A model generated the notes under the pieces. That model had not been told where the DNA came from and did no database searches. It saw nothing but the letters and a program-made list of their open reading frames with translations. Both the position numbers and the translations under genes were made by a program. Positions 27,017-35,675 of a DNA stretch of 64,000 bases are shown here, in pieces. The DNA is from an uncultured Eubacteriales bacterium. Lineage in GTDB: Bacteria > Bacillota > Clostridia > Oscillospirales > CAG-272. The DNA is taken from assembly GCA_902491535.1 (NCBI GenBank), contig CABUHS010000009.1:1-64000 (forward strand), written 5' to 3'. The number at the start of each line of letters is the position of its first letter. Position 1 is the first letter of the stretch.

Positions 27017-27652
27017 GTGATTGAAAATAGGGAAAAAATAAAGGATCTGATTCTTGTTATTTCCGGACCGTCGGGAAGTGGCAAGGGCTGTATTATAGAA
27101 CTTTTAATAGAAAAATTCGGTTTCCGTAAGGCTGTGTCGGTTACTACGAGAAAGCCGCGTGAGGGAGAGATCGAGGGACGCGATTATTATTTCATCTCTC
27201 GGGAACGCTTTGATGAAATGCTTGGCAGCGGCGAACTGCTAGAGTATAACATATACGGAGAAAGCTGTTACGGAACACCTAAGAGTGAGGTTGAGGACGC
27301 TCTGAAAAACGATCGTTTGCTTGTCCTTGATATTGATGTACACGGGGCGGCAAATATTGAAAAAATGTATCCGGATTTCCGAAGTGTATTTATTATTCCG
27401 CCGGATGCGTCGGAGCAGCGCCGCAGACTTGTAAGTCGCGGAACAGAAACCGAAGAGTCGGTTGCAAGACGCATGAAGATCGCGCGTGATGAGATAGGCT
27501 GCTTTGACAGATACGACTGCGTTATAATAAACGAAACCGGAAAATCGGAGATTGCAGCGGAGCAGGTGTTCGGCGTTATGAGAGGCATAGTGCCGGATCA
27601 GAGCGGAATACCGTCGGTGATAGAAAATTATTTTTCTGATTATACAGACTGA
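27017..27652 (+). CDS. gmk: Guanylate kinase
   Basis: 211 residues. P-loop SGPSGSGKG at about 16-24, the GMP-binding VTTRKPREGEIEGRDYYF at about 42-59, and the lid region EQRRRLVSRGTE near 134. It converts GMP to GDP with ATP. GTG start with GGAGG at 27007-27011. It is separated from rpoZ by 226 nt that contain a copy of the dispersed repeat. Confidence 0.95.
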   Translation: MIENREKIKDLILVISGPSGSGKGCIIELLIEKFGFRKAVSVTTRKPREGEIEGRDYYFISRERFDEMLGSGELLEYNIYGESCYGTPKSEVEDALKNDRLLVLDIDVHGAANIEKMYPDFRSVFIIPPDASEQRRRLVSRGTETEESVARRMKIARDEIGCFDRYDCVIINETGKSEIAAEQVFGVMRGIVPDQSGIPSVIENYFSDYTD

Positions 27653-27700
27653 CAGTGCTGTAATCCGGCGGAGTGCATATTACGCATAATTCCGCATTTT

Positions 27701-27765
27701 ACCCCGAATCAACAAGGTTCCGGGTACCCGCCCGCAAACCTTGATTGCGTCGGCGGATTCAGGTT
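27701..27765 (+). repeat. Dispersed palindromic repeat, copy B
   Basis: Begins ACCCCGAATCAACAAGG, continues TTCCGGGTACCCGCCCGC, then GCAAAC...GATTGC around CTT with one mismatch. It lies between gmk and rpoZ, inside an otherwise co-directional gene cluster. Confidence 0.78.
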
Positions 27766-27878
27766 CATTTTAAGATAAAATACATACCGTGAGCGTTTTG
27801 AACGCTGTTCGGTACCGACCGGATAAATGAGGTCGGAATAAGATAGATTTCTTTAATACAAGAAAGGCATGGTAAAAA

Positions 27879-28163
27879 ATGTTACACCCTACAACAGAAG
27901 AGCTTTCAAAAGGAAAATACAACCGTTATGTTCTCGTTTCGGCGACTGCTAAGTGCGCCCGTCTTGTAACAGATGAGTATTGCAAATACCGTGAGAGTGC
28001 AGAACGTCAGATCGCGAACAAGGAAACTGACAAAAGCATTGCGTCAATGATAAAAAAAGAGATTTGTGATGAGAGAGCTGTAAAGTGCGCCATCAGACGG
28101 CTTTACAGAGGCGAATATCAAATTATAGACGAATCTATAGACGATTCGGTAAATTTTGATTGA
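27879..28163 (+). CDS. rpoZ: RNA polymerase omega subunit
   Basis: 94 residues. An N-terminal segment with RYVLVSATAKCARLVTDE corresponds to the omega helix that begins RxxLVxAxAKRARQL in the family. The C terminus is acidic. Omega helps assemble the beta' subunit. AAGAAAGGCATGG precedes the ATG. The stop overlaps the priA start by one base (TGATG). Confidence 0.9.
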   Translation: MLHPTTEELSKGKYNRYVLVSATAKCARLVTDEYCKYRESAERQIANKETDKSIASMIKKEICDERAVKCAIRRLYRGEYQIIDESIDDSVNFD

Positions 28164-30745
28164 TGGATCATCCGGATTATAAAACGAAAAACGACTGTGG
28201 ATCTGCCGATCGGACGGTAGGTACGGAGATCGGCGGAGCCGGCGCCGCGCTTTACGCGCGCGTCTGCCTGCTTGATATCTCTTACCTCGCCCATCGGCTG
28301 TTTGATTATAAGGTCCCGCCTGATATGGCAGCGGTCATCGGACGCGGTGATTTTGTCAAAGTACCGTTCGGAAAGGCGAATCGCGGACAGATCGCGCTTG
28401 TTGACGACATATCGGATTCTCCGTCGGATGTATCTGTTTCCGACGAACGTATAAAAGAGATAAGTGAAATGCTTCCGCGCGAGCTTGCGCTTACTGCGGA
28501 GCAGATGCGTCTGTGTGAGTATATGTATGAGCATGTTTTATGCTCATATACGGACGCGGTTCATGCGCTTATACCGTCTTTTATGCTCGGAAAATCCGAT
28601 ATGATTTACAAGCTTTCCGACGATGGACGAAAAATGCTTGCCGAGCTGCGGACGGATATTCATAAAAGGGAGAATATGCGTATCCGTGAGGCACTGTTGT
28701 CGGCGATAGAAGCTGCCGGGGGAAGCATTTCAAGGAAGAAGCTTTTATCCGGCCTTGGCGAAACAGATGTTCGGATTCTTCCGTATCTTGAACGCACCGG
28801 AGCGATCGAATCGGAATTTTCACTGACGAGGATCGGTAAAAAATACGATGATGTGGTACGGCTTGCCGTATCTCCTGATGAAGCCTTTGAACAGTCGGAA
28901 CTCAGGATACGCCGCGCGCCGCTTATGAGTGCGGTTCTTCGCGAGCTTTGCTCGGGTGATAAAACTATGTCTGAGCTTCGTGAGCTTACGGGTGCGGGGA
29001 AATCCGTTTTGGACCGTCTTATATCTGCCGGACTTGTTACCGTTGATAAAAATGAGATATACCGTATGCCGTCTGAGGGAAAGCAGGTCCATGATTCTCC
29101 TCCGGATGAAAATTTACTTACCGATGAGCAGAGTAAGGCATATAATACGCTTTGCGGACTTTACGGTACAGGCGAGGGACGCGCCGCGCTGCTTCACGGA
29201 GTTACCGGAAGCGGAAAAACGCGTGTGATCAAGGCTATGATCGACCGTGTTACAGCTGACGGCAGACAGGCTATAGTTCTTGTACCTGAAATTTCGCTTA
29301 CACCGCAAACCGTAGGATATTTCCGGAGCTGCTATGGAAGCCGTGTCGCAGTAATACATTCAATGCTTTCTCAGGGAGAGCGTTATGACGCGTGGCGCAG
29401 CATAAAGCGCGGTGACGTTGATATTTGTATCGGTACACGTTCTGCGGTCTTTGCACCTTTTGATAATATCGGGCTTATTGTTATCGACGAGGAGCAGGAG
29501 CATACCTATAAATCGGATACAAGTCCGAAATACAATGCGCGCGATATCGCACGTTTCAGATGCAGTGAACACGGTGCGCTGCTTTTGCTTGCATCGGCCA
29601 CGCCGTCTGTCGAGAGCTATTACCGCGCCGTATCCGGACGGTATACCCTTGTTGAGCTTAAAAAACGTTACAGCGGTGTGACACTTCCGGATACTGTTAT
29701 ATCAGATGTGACGGAACTTCATAAATGCGGCGCCGGTCTGATAGGCGAAGAGCTTGACGCGGAAATACGCTCTGCGCTTTCTGCCGGCAGACAGATCATT
29801 CTGTTTATGAACCGCCGCGGATACAATCACTTTATCACCTGTCCGGTCTGCCGCGAACCGATCAGATGCCCGAATTGCAGTGTATCGCTTACCTATCATG
29901 CGAATGATTTCGGCGGAGAGCTTCGCTGCCATCTGTGCGGATACAGGCAGCATGTTCCGCAGGAATGTCCGTCCTGCGGAGGACAGCACTTTGTCCGTAT
30001 CGGCTTCGGTATACAGCGCGTTGAGCAGGAGCTTTATGAGAGGTATCCCGGTGTGCGTGTGATGCGTATGGATGCGGATACGACATCGTCAAAGGGAGCT
30101 TTCTATGAGATGCTCGAGGGCTTCAGACGCGGCGACGCCGATATTCTGATAGGAACCCAGATGGTGACCAAAGGACACGATTTTCCGAATGTCGACGTGT
30201 CGGGAGTCGTTCTTGCGGATACGGCTCTGTATCTCGATGACTACAGAGCTAACGAGCGGACTTTCTCGATGATAACACAGCTTATAGGCCGCGCCGGACG
30301 CGCAGGTGTTCAGGGGCGTTCGGTAATACAGACATGCACGCCGGATCATCCGGTGATAAGGCTTGCTGCAGCGCAGGATTACCGCGCGTTTTACGACAGC
30401 GAGATAAAACTGCGGCGGGCGATGCTGTTTCCGCCTTTCTGCCGTATAGCGCTGATAAGCGTGACTGCAGAGGATGAGCGGGATGCCGCTGAAACCTGCA
30501 CAAAACTGTATAAGGACCTTGAAGCTATGCTTACCGGAGAGTTCTCCGATGTCCGTATGATATGCTTCGGTCCGTATGAGGCATCGGTCTACCGTGTTAA
30601 AGGGCGTTACAGATACCGTATCATGTGCAAAATGCGATCGGATAAACGTACGCGATTGCTGCTCAGAACGTTGCTCGAAAAGTATTCAGGACGTGACAAA
30701 GACGGGTGTACGGTGAACGTAGATATTGATCCGGGAAATCTGTGA
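28163..30745 (+). CDS. priA: Primosomal replication restart helicase PriA
   Basis: 860 residues. The first 30 residues are non-conserved; then comes the 3'-DNA-binding domain (from ARVCLLDISYLAHRLFDY). The helicase core has Walker A GVTGSGKTR near 350, DEEQEHTY near 447, and SATPSVESYY. Eight cysteines between about residues 555 and 610 (CPVC, CPNC, CHLC, CPSC) hold the two zinc ions. The motif QMVTKGHDFPNV is in the second RecA-like domain. PriA reloads DnaB at stalled forks. I chose ATG 28163, which overlaps the rpoZ stop (translation coupling); a TTG one codon earlier is possible. The usual coaBC gene between rpoZ and priA is missing. Confidence 0.95.
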   Translation: MDHPDYKTKNDCGSADRTVGTEIGGAGAALYARVCLLDISYLAHRLFDYKVPPDMAAVIGRGDFVKVPFGKANRGQIALVDDISDSPSDVSVSDERIKEISEMLPRELALTAEQMRLCEYMYEHVLCSYTDAVHALIPSFMLGKSDMIYKLSDDGRKMLAELRTDIHKRENMRIREALLSAIEAAGGSISRKKLLSGLGETDVRILPYLERTGAIESEFSLTRIGKKYDDVVRLAVSPDEAFEQSELRIRRAPLMSAVLRELCSGDKTMSELRELTGAGKSVLDRLISAGLVTVDKNEIYRMPSEGKQVHDSPPDENLLTDEQSKAYNTLCGLYGTGEGRAALLHGVTGSGKTRVIKAMIDRVTADGRQAIVLVPEISLTPQTVGYFRSCYGSRVAVIHSMLSQGERYDAWRSIKRGDVDICIGTRSAVFAPFDNIGLIVIDEEQEHTYKSDTSPKYNARDIARFRCSEHGALLLLASATPSVESYYRAVSGRYTLVELKKRYSGVTLPDTVISDVTELHKCGAGLIGEELDAEIRSALSAGRQIILFMNRRGYNHFITCPVCREPIRCPNCSVSLTYHANDFGGELRCHLCGYRQHVPQECPSCGGQHFVRIGFGIQRVEQELYERYPGVRVMRMDADTTSSKGAFYEMLEGFRRGDADILIGTQMVTKGHDFPNVDVSGVVLADTALYLDDYRANERTFSMITQLIGRAGRAGVQGRSVIQTCTPDHPVIRLAAAQDYRAFYDSEIKLRRAMLFPPFCRIALISVTAEDERDAAETCTKLYKDLEAMLTGEFSDVRMICFGPYEASVYRVKGRYRYRIMCKMRSDKRTRLLLRTLLEKYSGRDKDGCTVNVDIDPGNL

Positions 30746-30826
30746 CACAGACGAACTGTTTATTTGACGGACAGTCTGATGTTTCTGTATTTGACAGTAA
30801 ATTTAATAACAGAAGTAAGTTTGAAA

Positions 30827-30845
30827 ACCGTATTATATATACGGT
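30827..30845. repeat. Near-perfect 19-bp palindrome upstream of repeat copy C
   Basis: ACCGTAT and ATACGGT arms around a TATAT-like centre, in the priA-def gap. It could be an operator; no other copy was seen. Confidence 0.4.
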
Positions 30846-30860
30846 AATTTCCGTAATGAT

Positions 30861-30921
30861 AAGACCCCGACTGCCCGCAATCATAGATGCGGGCGGATAC
30901 CCCGGAATCTTGTTGTTTCAG
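30861..30921 (-). repeat. Dispersed palindromic repeat, copy C (inverted)
   Basis: Read on the minus strand it begins CACTGAAACAACAAGATTCCG and contains CCGCCCGCATCTATGATTGC. GCCCGCA and TGCGGGC pair around an 8-nt loop. It lies between priA and def; the orientation is opposite to both genes. Confidence 0.78.
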
Positions 30922-30971
30922 TGGAAAATCAACTAAGCGGCACAGCCGCTCTGACGAAAGGAAGTATGAAA

Positions 30972-31454
30972 ATGGCTATACTTAATATAGTAAAAGAGGG
31001 AGATCCCATCCTCCGTAAAACAAGCAAACCTGTTGAGAAGATCACGCCGAGAATAGAACGTCTTATAGACGATATGCGCGATACGCTTACCGACGCTCAG
31101 GGCGCGGGACTTGCCGCGGTACAGGTCGGTGTTTTACGCCGCATAGTTCTGGTTGAGCATGATAAAGCAGGGCTTCTGGAGCTTATAAATCCCGAGATCA
31201 TAAAAAGTTCGGAAGAACGTCAGCAGGAGCTTGAGGGATGTCTTTCCATTCCTGGAAAATGGGGAGTGACCGACCGTCCGAAAACCGTTACGGTACGCGC
31301 TATGAACCGTAAGGGCGAGTATTTTACAATACAGGGAACCGATCTTTCCGCACGTGCGTTCTGCCACGAGCTTGACCATCTTGACGGAAAGCTGTTTTCC
31401 GACGGAGCTATCCATATGCTTACGCCTGAGGAGATAAAGGAACTTGAGAGCTGA
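30972..31454 (+). CDS. def: Peptide deformylase
   Basis: 160 residues from ATG 30972; AAAGGAAG lies 7-8 nt upstream and the canonical start MAILNIVKEGDPILRK follows. In-frame ATGs at 30966 and a start at 30921 give less conserved extensions. The three deformylase motifs are GAGLAAVQVG (near 46), EGCLSIPG (near 90) and HELDHLDG (near 134), holding the metal and the catalytic glutamate. It removes the formyl group from nascent proteins, so it partners fmt downstream. Confidence 0.96.
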   Translation: MAILNIVKEGDPILRKTSKPVEKITPRIERLIDDMRDTLTDAQGAGLAAVQVGVLRRIVLVEHDKAGLLELINPEIIKSSEERQQELEGCLSIPGKWGVTDRPKTVTVRAMNRKGEYFTIQGTDLSARAFCHELDHLDGKLFSDGAIHMLTPEEIKELES

Positions 31455-31474
31455 AAGAAAGGACGTGTGTCTTA

Positions 31475-32428
31475 GTGAAGGTACTTTTTATGGGAACGCC
31501 GGATTTTGCGGCGCTCGCGTTTGAACGGCTTTGTGATGAAAAATTCGAGGTTGTCGGTGCGGTCACACAGCCTGACAAGCCTAAGGGCAGAGGATATACG
31601 CTTCTGCCGCCTCCGGTAAAGACCGCAGCTCTTGCCCGTGGTATCCCGGTTTTTCAGCCTGCTACGCTTCGCGACGGAGCATTTAAACACGAGCTTGAAG
31701 CTCTTGCACCCGATGTTATCGTCGTTGCAGCATACGGCAAGTTGCTGCCTGAATATGTACTAGGCTACCCCCGTTTCGGCTGTGTCAATATTCATGCGTC
31801 GCTCCTGCCGCGCTGGCGCGGAGCTGCGCCCATACAGCGCTGTATAATGGCAGGCGACCGCGTGAGCGGTGTTACCACAATGCTTATGGATAAGGGGCTT
31901 GATACGGGAGATATTCTTGAGACTGCGCAGACAGAGATCACTTCGGAGGATAATTTTGAGACGCTTCACGATAGGCTTGCCGCTCTCGGCGCTGATCTGA
32001 TCGTTTCGACGCTTCGGCGGCTCGGCGGAGAGGGGGAACCCCTTGCGGCAATAAAGCAGCCTGATGAGGGAATGACATACGCTGCGAAGATCGAGCGCGA
32101 AGACTGCATGATAGATTTCTCGCGTTCGGCGCGTGAGCTTCACGATATGATACGCGGACTGTCACCTGTTCCGCTTGCGCAGACTATGCTCGGCGGAAAG
32201 CGTATTAAAATAGTTTCTTCGTCTGTATCCGATGAAGAAACTGTATGCCATGAACTTCCCGGAACGGTCCTGAATACAGACGGCGGTACGGTTACCGTAA
32301 GCTGCGGAAAAGGTACGCTCGATATTACGGGCGTTCTGCCTGAGGGAAAAAGGAAGATGGCTGCGGCTGATTTTATCCGCGGAAGAGGCGTTTCCGCAGG
32401 AGATATTTTCGGAAACTGTCAGAAATAA
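31475..32428 (+). CDS. fmt: Methionyl-tRNA formyltransferase
   Basis: 317 residues. It formylates initiator Met-tRNA using 10-formyl-THF. The N terminus MKVLFMGTPDFA, the SLLPRWRGAAPIQ loop (near 112) and the GMTYAAKI linker are diagnostic. The C-terminal OB-like domain starts near 215. GTG start, with AAGAAAGGACG about 10 nt upstream; it lies 20 nt after def, with which it forms a functional pair. Confidence 0.96.
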   Translation: MKVLFMGTPDFAALAFERLCDEKFEVVGAVTQPDKPKGRGYTLLPPPVKTAALARGIPVFQPATLRDGAFKHELEALAPDVIVVAAYGKLLPEYVLGYPRFGCVNIHASLLPRWRGAAPIQRCIMAGDRVSGVTTMLMDKGLDTGDILETAQTEITSEDNFETLHDRLAALGADLIVSTLRRLGGEGEPLAAIKQPDEGMTYAAKIEREDCMIDFSRSARELHDMIRGLSPVPLAQTMLGGKRIKIVSSSVSDEETVCHELPGTVLNTDGGTVTVSCGKGTLDITGVLPEGKRKMAAADFIRGRGVSAGDIFGNCQK

Positions 32429-32522
32429 ATTTTAATGTTTCCGTGCGGATGCATTATTGCATTCCGAATTTTAATTGATCCCCAAATTTTATTTTTCGTG
32501 AATTACTGAAAGCAGAACAAAG

Positions 32523-33851
32523 ATGAATCAGGAAAAAAATCAGAATGTAAATGTGCGCGCAGCCGCGTATAATGAACTGCTCAGATTTGAGCAGAGTGAC
32601 ACTTTTATAAATATAGCCGTCGATACTGCGATCCGACGCCACGGACTTTCCGGTCATGACCGTGATTTCTTTACCGCGCTCGTTTACGGTGTGACGGAAC
32701 GTCAGATCACACTTGATTATTACATTTCCAAGCTTTCGTCAAAACCGATCCGGAAACTTGATCCGTCTGTCGTAGTTGCGCTCAGAATGGGACTCTACCA
32801 GATCATATATATGGATAAGATTCCGGACAGTGCGGCATGTAATGAGAGTGTCAAGCTCGTAAAAAAACGCGCGGCAAGTGCCGCACCATTTGTCAATGCG
32901 ATCCTGAGAGCTTTTCTGCGTAAAAGAGAGGAGCTTGTGTTTCCCTCCGCAGAAAAAGAGCCTGTGAAGTATCTGTCGGTTCGTTATTCTGTGTCTGAAA
33001 AGCTGTGCGGACTGTGGTGTGAGATGTACGGATACGGGCAGACAGAACGAATCCTGCGCGGAATGGACGAACCTCCGACGGTAACACTTCGCGTCAACAC
33101 TCTGAAAACCGACAGAGAAACGCTGCTCTGTAAGCTTGCTGCGGACGGTATAGAAGCGGTTCCGTCGCCTGAAGCAAAATTCGGGATAAGGATCTGCTGC
33201 CCGGTTCCTGTAGGATCTCTTGATGTTCTCGCAGACGGATCGTGTACCGTACAGGACGATGCCTCATCTCTGTCCGTAGAGGCGCTTGATCCCCGTCCCG
33301 GAGATACTGTTATCGACATGTGTTCTGCTCCCGGAGGAAAGAGCATGTCTGCCGCAATGCTTATGGGCGGAGAGGGAAGAATAAGAAGTTTTGATATTTA
33401 CGAAAATAAGCTTGAGCTTATACGCGGAAGCGCGGAGCGTCTAGGGATCGGGATTATAGAAACCGAATGTTCGGACGGCGCTGTATTTCGTGAAGATCTT
33501 GTACAGACTGCCGACTGTGTTATATGCGATGTACCATGCTCCGGCTATGGTGTGCTTGCTAAAAAGCCTGATCTGCGCAGCCGTGCGGCTGCACGTGTCT
33601 CGGATTCCGAGCTGCCGGAGCTTCAGTACAAAATACTTTGCAACGCCGCGGCGTATCTGAAAAAAGGCGGTAGGCTTGTATATTCTACATGCACGCTCTG
33701 CCGCAGCGAAAACGAGGATAATGTTGCGCGGTTTATTGCGGAGCATGACGGCTATACGCTTAGGACCGAGCGCACGCTGTTTCCCGATCCTGAGCTTCCT
33801 CCGTATCTTCGTACCGACGGGTTCTATTTTGCGGTTATAGAAAAGCACTGA
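32523..33851 (+). CDS. rsmB: 16S rRNA m5C967 methyltransferase RsmB
   Basis: 442 residues. The N-terminal NusB-like RNA-binding domain covers about 1-140 (DTAIRRHGLSGHDRDFF, then RMGLYQIIYMDKIPDSAACNE). The methyltransferase half carries CSAPGGKS (SAM), VPCSGYGVLAKKPDLR with the catalytic cysteine, and STCTL with the second cysteine. Methylates cytosine 967 of 16S rRNA. It follows fmt, a conserved order. The usual rlmN-prpC-prkC-rsgA genes do not follow; the cluster ends at a terminator. Confidence 0.95.
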   Translation: MNQEKNQNVNVRAAAYNELLRFEQSDTFINIAVDTAIRRHGLSGHDRDFFTALVYGVTERQITLDYYISKLSSKPIRKLDPSVVVALRMGLYQIIYMDKIPDSAACNESVKLVKKRAASAAPFVNAILRAFLRKREELVFPSAEKEPVKYLSVRYSVSEKLCGLWCEMYGYGQTERILRGMDEPPTVTLRVNTLKTDRETLLCKLAADGIEAVPSPEAKFGIRICCPVPVGSLDVLADGSCTVQDDASSLSVEALDPRPGDTVIDMCSAPGGKSMSAAMLMGGEGRIRSFDIYENKLELIRGSAERLGIGIIETECSDGAVFREDLVQTADCVICDVPCSGYGVLAKKPDLRSRAAARVSDSELPELQYKILCNAAAYLKKGGRLVYSTCTLCRSENEDNVARFIAEHDGYTLRTERTLFPDPELPPYLRTDGFYFAVIEKH

Positions 33852-33874
33852 CGGATTCTGATATAATTTTTCGT

Positions 33875-33907
33875 GAGAGCATTTCTTTTTTGAGATGCTC
33901 TCTTTTT
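33875..33907 (+). terminator. Rho-independent terminator after rsmB
   Basis: GAGAGCATTTC and GAGATGCTCTC form an 11-bp stem (one G-U pair), with TTTTT after it. Confidence 0.85.
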
Positions 33908-33964
33908 AATACAAATATGTTAATATAAATATGCGGCTTTTCGATATGTTTAACAGAAAGTTCG

Positions 33965-33982
33965 TTTTTTTTTTTTTTTTTT
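33965..33982 (+). repeat. Homopolymeric tract of 18 T upstream of the dockerin gene
   Basis: Eighteen consecutive T, ending 51 nt before the GTG start of the secreted dockerin protein and abutting its putative -35. Confidence 0.9.
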
Positions 33983-34021
33983 CTGTTCATAAAATTTGTG
34001 TAGTATAAATTATACAAATTT
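33981..34021 (+). promoter_or_regulatory. Putative promoter and operator of the dockerin gene
   Basis: A weak -35 (TTCTGT), 17 bp and TATAAA (34004). AAATTTGT at 33992-33999 and ACAAATTT at 34014-34021 form a perfect 8-bp inverted repeat flanking the -10, a good operator geometry. Confidence 0.4.
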
Positions 34022-34033
34022 ATAAGGAATTGG

Positions 34034-35485
34034 GTGAATTATATGAACAGTAAGAGAAAAATTTTGTCAGCATTTTTATCGTTTAGTTTGTTACTGGCGT
34101 CCTTTGGGACATTTGGTCTTTCCGCGGCTACCGTGACCGAAAGAGAGGATAATGATTCCACAGATACGGCAAACCCGATATCGATCAATGATACTGTGAT
34201 CGGAAATATATCTTCCAGGAATGATTCTGATTATTATAAAATTTCTGTATCGGAAAGAGGATATTTTACCTTCGGATTCAGTCATGATCTTATGACGATC
34301 AATGAATACGATCACTGGGATATAACTGTATATAGAGTTTCCGATACTTTGGAGGAAGTATATAACGGAGCTTTCAACGTAAATAAAAGAAATTCGTCGA
34401 GTCCTAAAATCGGAGTTGATATCGGTACATACTATGTTAAACTTGCGCGTGAATGGAATGGGAGCGGCTTGATTGAAGGTGTAGAATACCGTTTGACGGC
34501 AAATTTTACAGCTACTGATTTTTGGGAGAATGAGAATAACGACGGCTATTCCTCTGCCGATGAAATATCGTTAAATTCTACCTACGGCGGCTTTATTGAG
34601 GATCGTGACGATAGGGACTTTTATAAATTTTCGGCTTCGCAGAACGGTTATATAGAAATAAAATTTGACCATGATCTGATAAGTACAGATGATTATTCAC
34701 GGTGGGAGATAAAAGTATATAAAGAAACCGATACTCTTGATGAAGTATTTAACGGGGCATTTTTTGTCAATAAGAAGAGTACGACAGGTCCGAAAATAGG
34801 ATTGGAAGCCGGAACGTACTATATAGAGATCGGACGTTACTGGTATAATAATACATCTGTTGACGGAGTAGAGTATCGCTTCAGTGCCGATTTTATCGCT
34901 ACAAACTATTGGGAGAGCGAGAATAATGCCGATCATGCATCTGCCGATATGATATCCGCTGATTCTGTTTATAGTGGTTTTATTGAAGATCGTGATGACA
35001 ATGATTTTTACAAAATTTCATTTGAGAAAGACGGAGAGATACAGATAAAATTTGAACACAGTCTGGTAAGCAATGATGATTATTCCCGCTGGGAGATGAC
35101 AGTATACCGTGAAACGGATACAATACAGGAAATATTCAGGGATGATTTTTATGTTAACAAACAGAGTACCCTGACGTCAAAGATAGGTGTTTCTTCCGGA
35201 ACATATTATATAAAACTCGGACGTTATTGGTATAACGATACATCTGTTGACGGTGTTACATATAACCTGTCCGTTCTTACCGGAGAACAGCCGCCTGTTT
35301 CTGACGGTGTAGGCGATATTAACGGTGACAAGGCGGTAAATTCCAAGGACCTGACACGCATGATGAAATATATTGCAGGTGAGATCGTGGAGCTTTTAAG
35401 TGATGCAGATATCAACGGAGACGGCGTTGTCAATTCAAAAGATCTGACACGTTTAATGAAGATCATTGCCGGTGTATTAATGTAA
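34034..35485 (+). CDS. Secreted dockerin protein with three tandem PPC-like repeats
   Basis: 483 residues. A signal peptide spans about 1-31 (hydrophobic core FLSFSLLLASFGTFG). Three tandem repeats of about 125 residues follow (about 34-158, 159-285, 286-412), each starting with E-x-NN/D ... SADxIS and containing SDYYKIS or DRDFYKFS, a DYSRWE strand, NKxSTxxPKIG and GTYYIxxGRYWYN; they resemble bacterial pre-peptidase C-terminal beta-sandwiches. The C terminus (about 424-483) is a type I dockerin: two EF-hand-like segments, GDINGDKAVNSKDL and ADINGDGVVNSKDL, each followed by a conserved helix. There is no catalytic domain. GTG 34034 or ATG 34043 may be the start. Confidence 0.85.
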   Translation: MNYMNSKRKILSAFLSFSLLLASFGTFGLSAATVTEREDNDSTDTANPISINDTVIGNISSRNDSDYYKISVSERGYFTFGFSHDLMTINEYDHWDITVYRVSDTLEEVYNGAFNVNKRNSSSPKIGVDIGTYYVKLAREWNGSGLIEGVEYRLTANFTATDFWENENNDGYSSADEISLNSTYGGFIEDRDDRDFYKFSASQNGYIEIKFDHDLISTDDYSRWEIKVYKETDTLDEVFNGAFFVNKKSTTGPKIGLEAGTYYIEIGRYWYNNTSVDGVEYRFSADFIATNYWESENNADHASADMISADSVYSGFIEDRDDNDFYKISFEKDGEIQIKFEHSLVSNDDYSRWEMTVYRETDTIQEIFRDDFYVNKQSTLTSKIGVSSGTYYIKLGRYWYNDTSVDGVTYNLSVLTGEQPPVSDGVGDINGDKAVNSKDLTRMMKYIAGEIVELLSDADINGDGVVNSKDLTRLMKIIAGVLM

Positions 35486-35503
35486 ATTTAAAATTCGATA
35501 ATC

Positions 35504-35537
35504 AGGAGTGAGCAAAATTGTTATGCTCACTCCTTTT
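35504..35537 (+). terminator. Rho-independent terminator of the dockerin gene
   Basis: Perfect arms GGAGTGAGCA and TGCTCACTCC around a 9-nt loop, then TTTT. Confidence 0.88.
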
Positions 35538-35594
35538 GTCAATGAAATTTCGGGTATGATTTTATAAAATCAGCATTTATTTTTTCTGCATTAC

Positions 35595-35623
35595 TTGCAA
35601 AACCCGGTATACTATGGTATAAT
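35595..35623 (+). promoter_or_regulatory. Sigma-A promoter of the GH89 gene
   Basis: TTGCAA, 17 bp, TATAAT with TGG before the -10. The spacer begins AACCCGGTATA, almost the same as in the tRNA-Arg promoter near 59259. Confidence 0.8.
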
Positions 35624-35675
35624 TTTTCAGTAATACGTTTTTCGTTGAAATTTGTTCTTAAAGGGAGAAAACACT

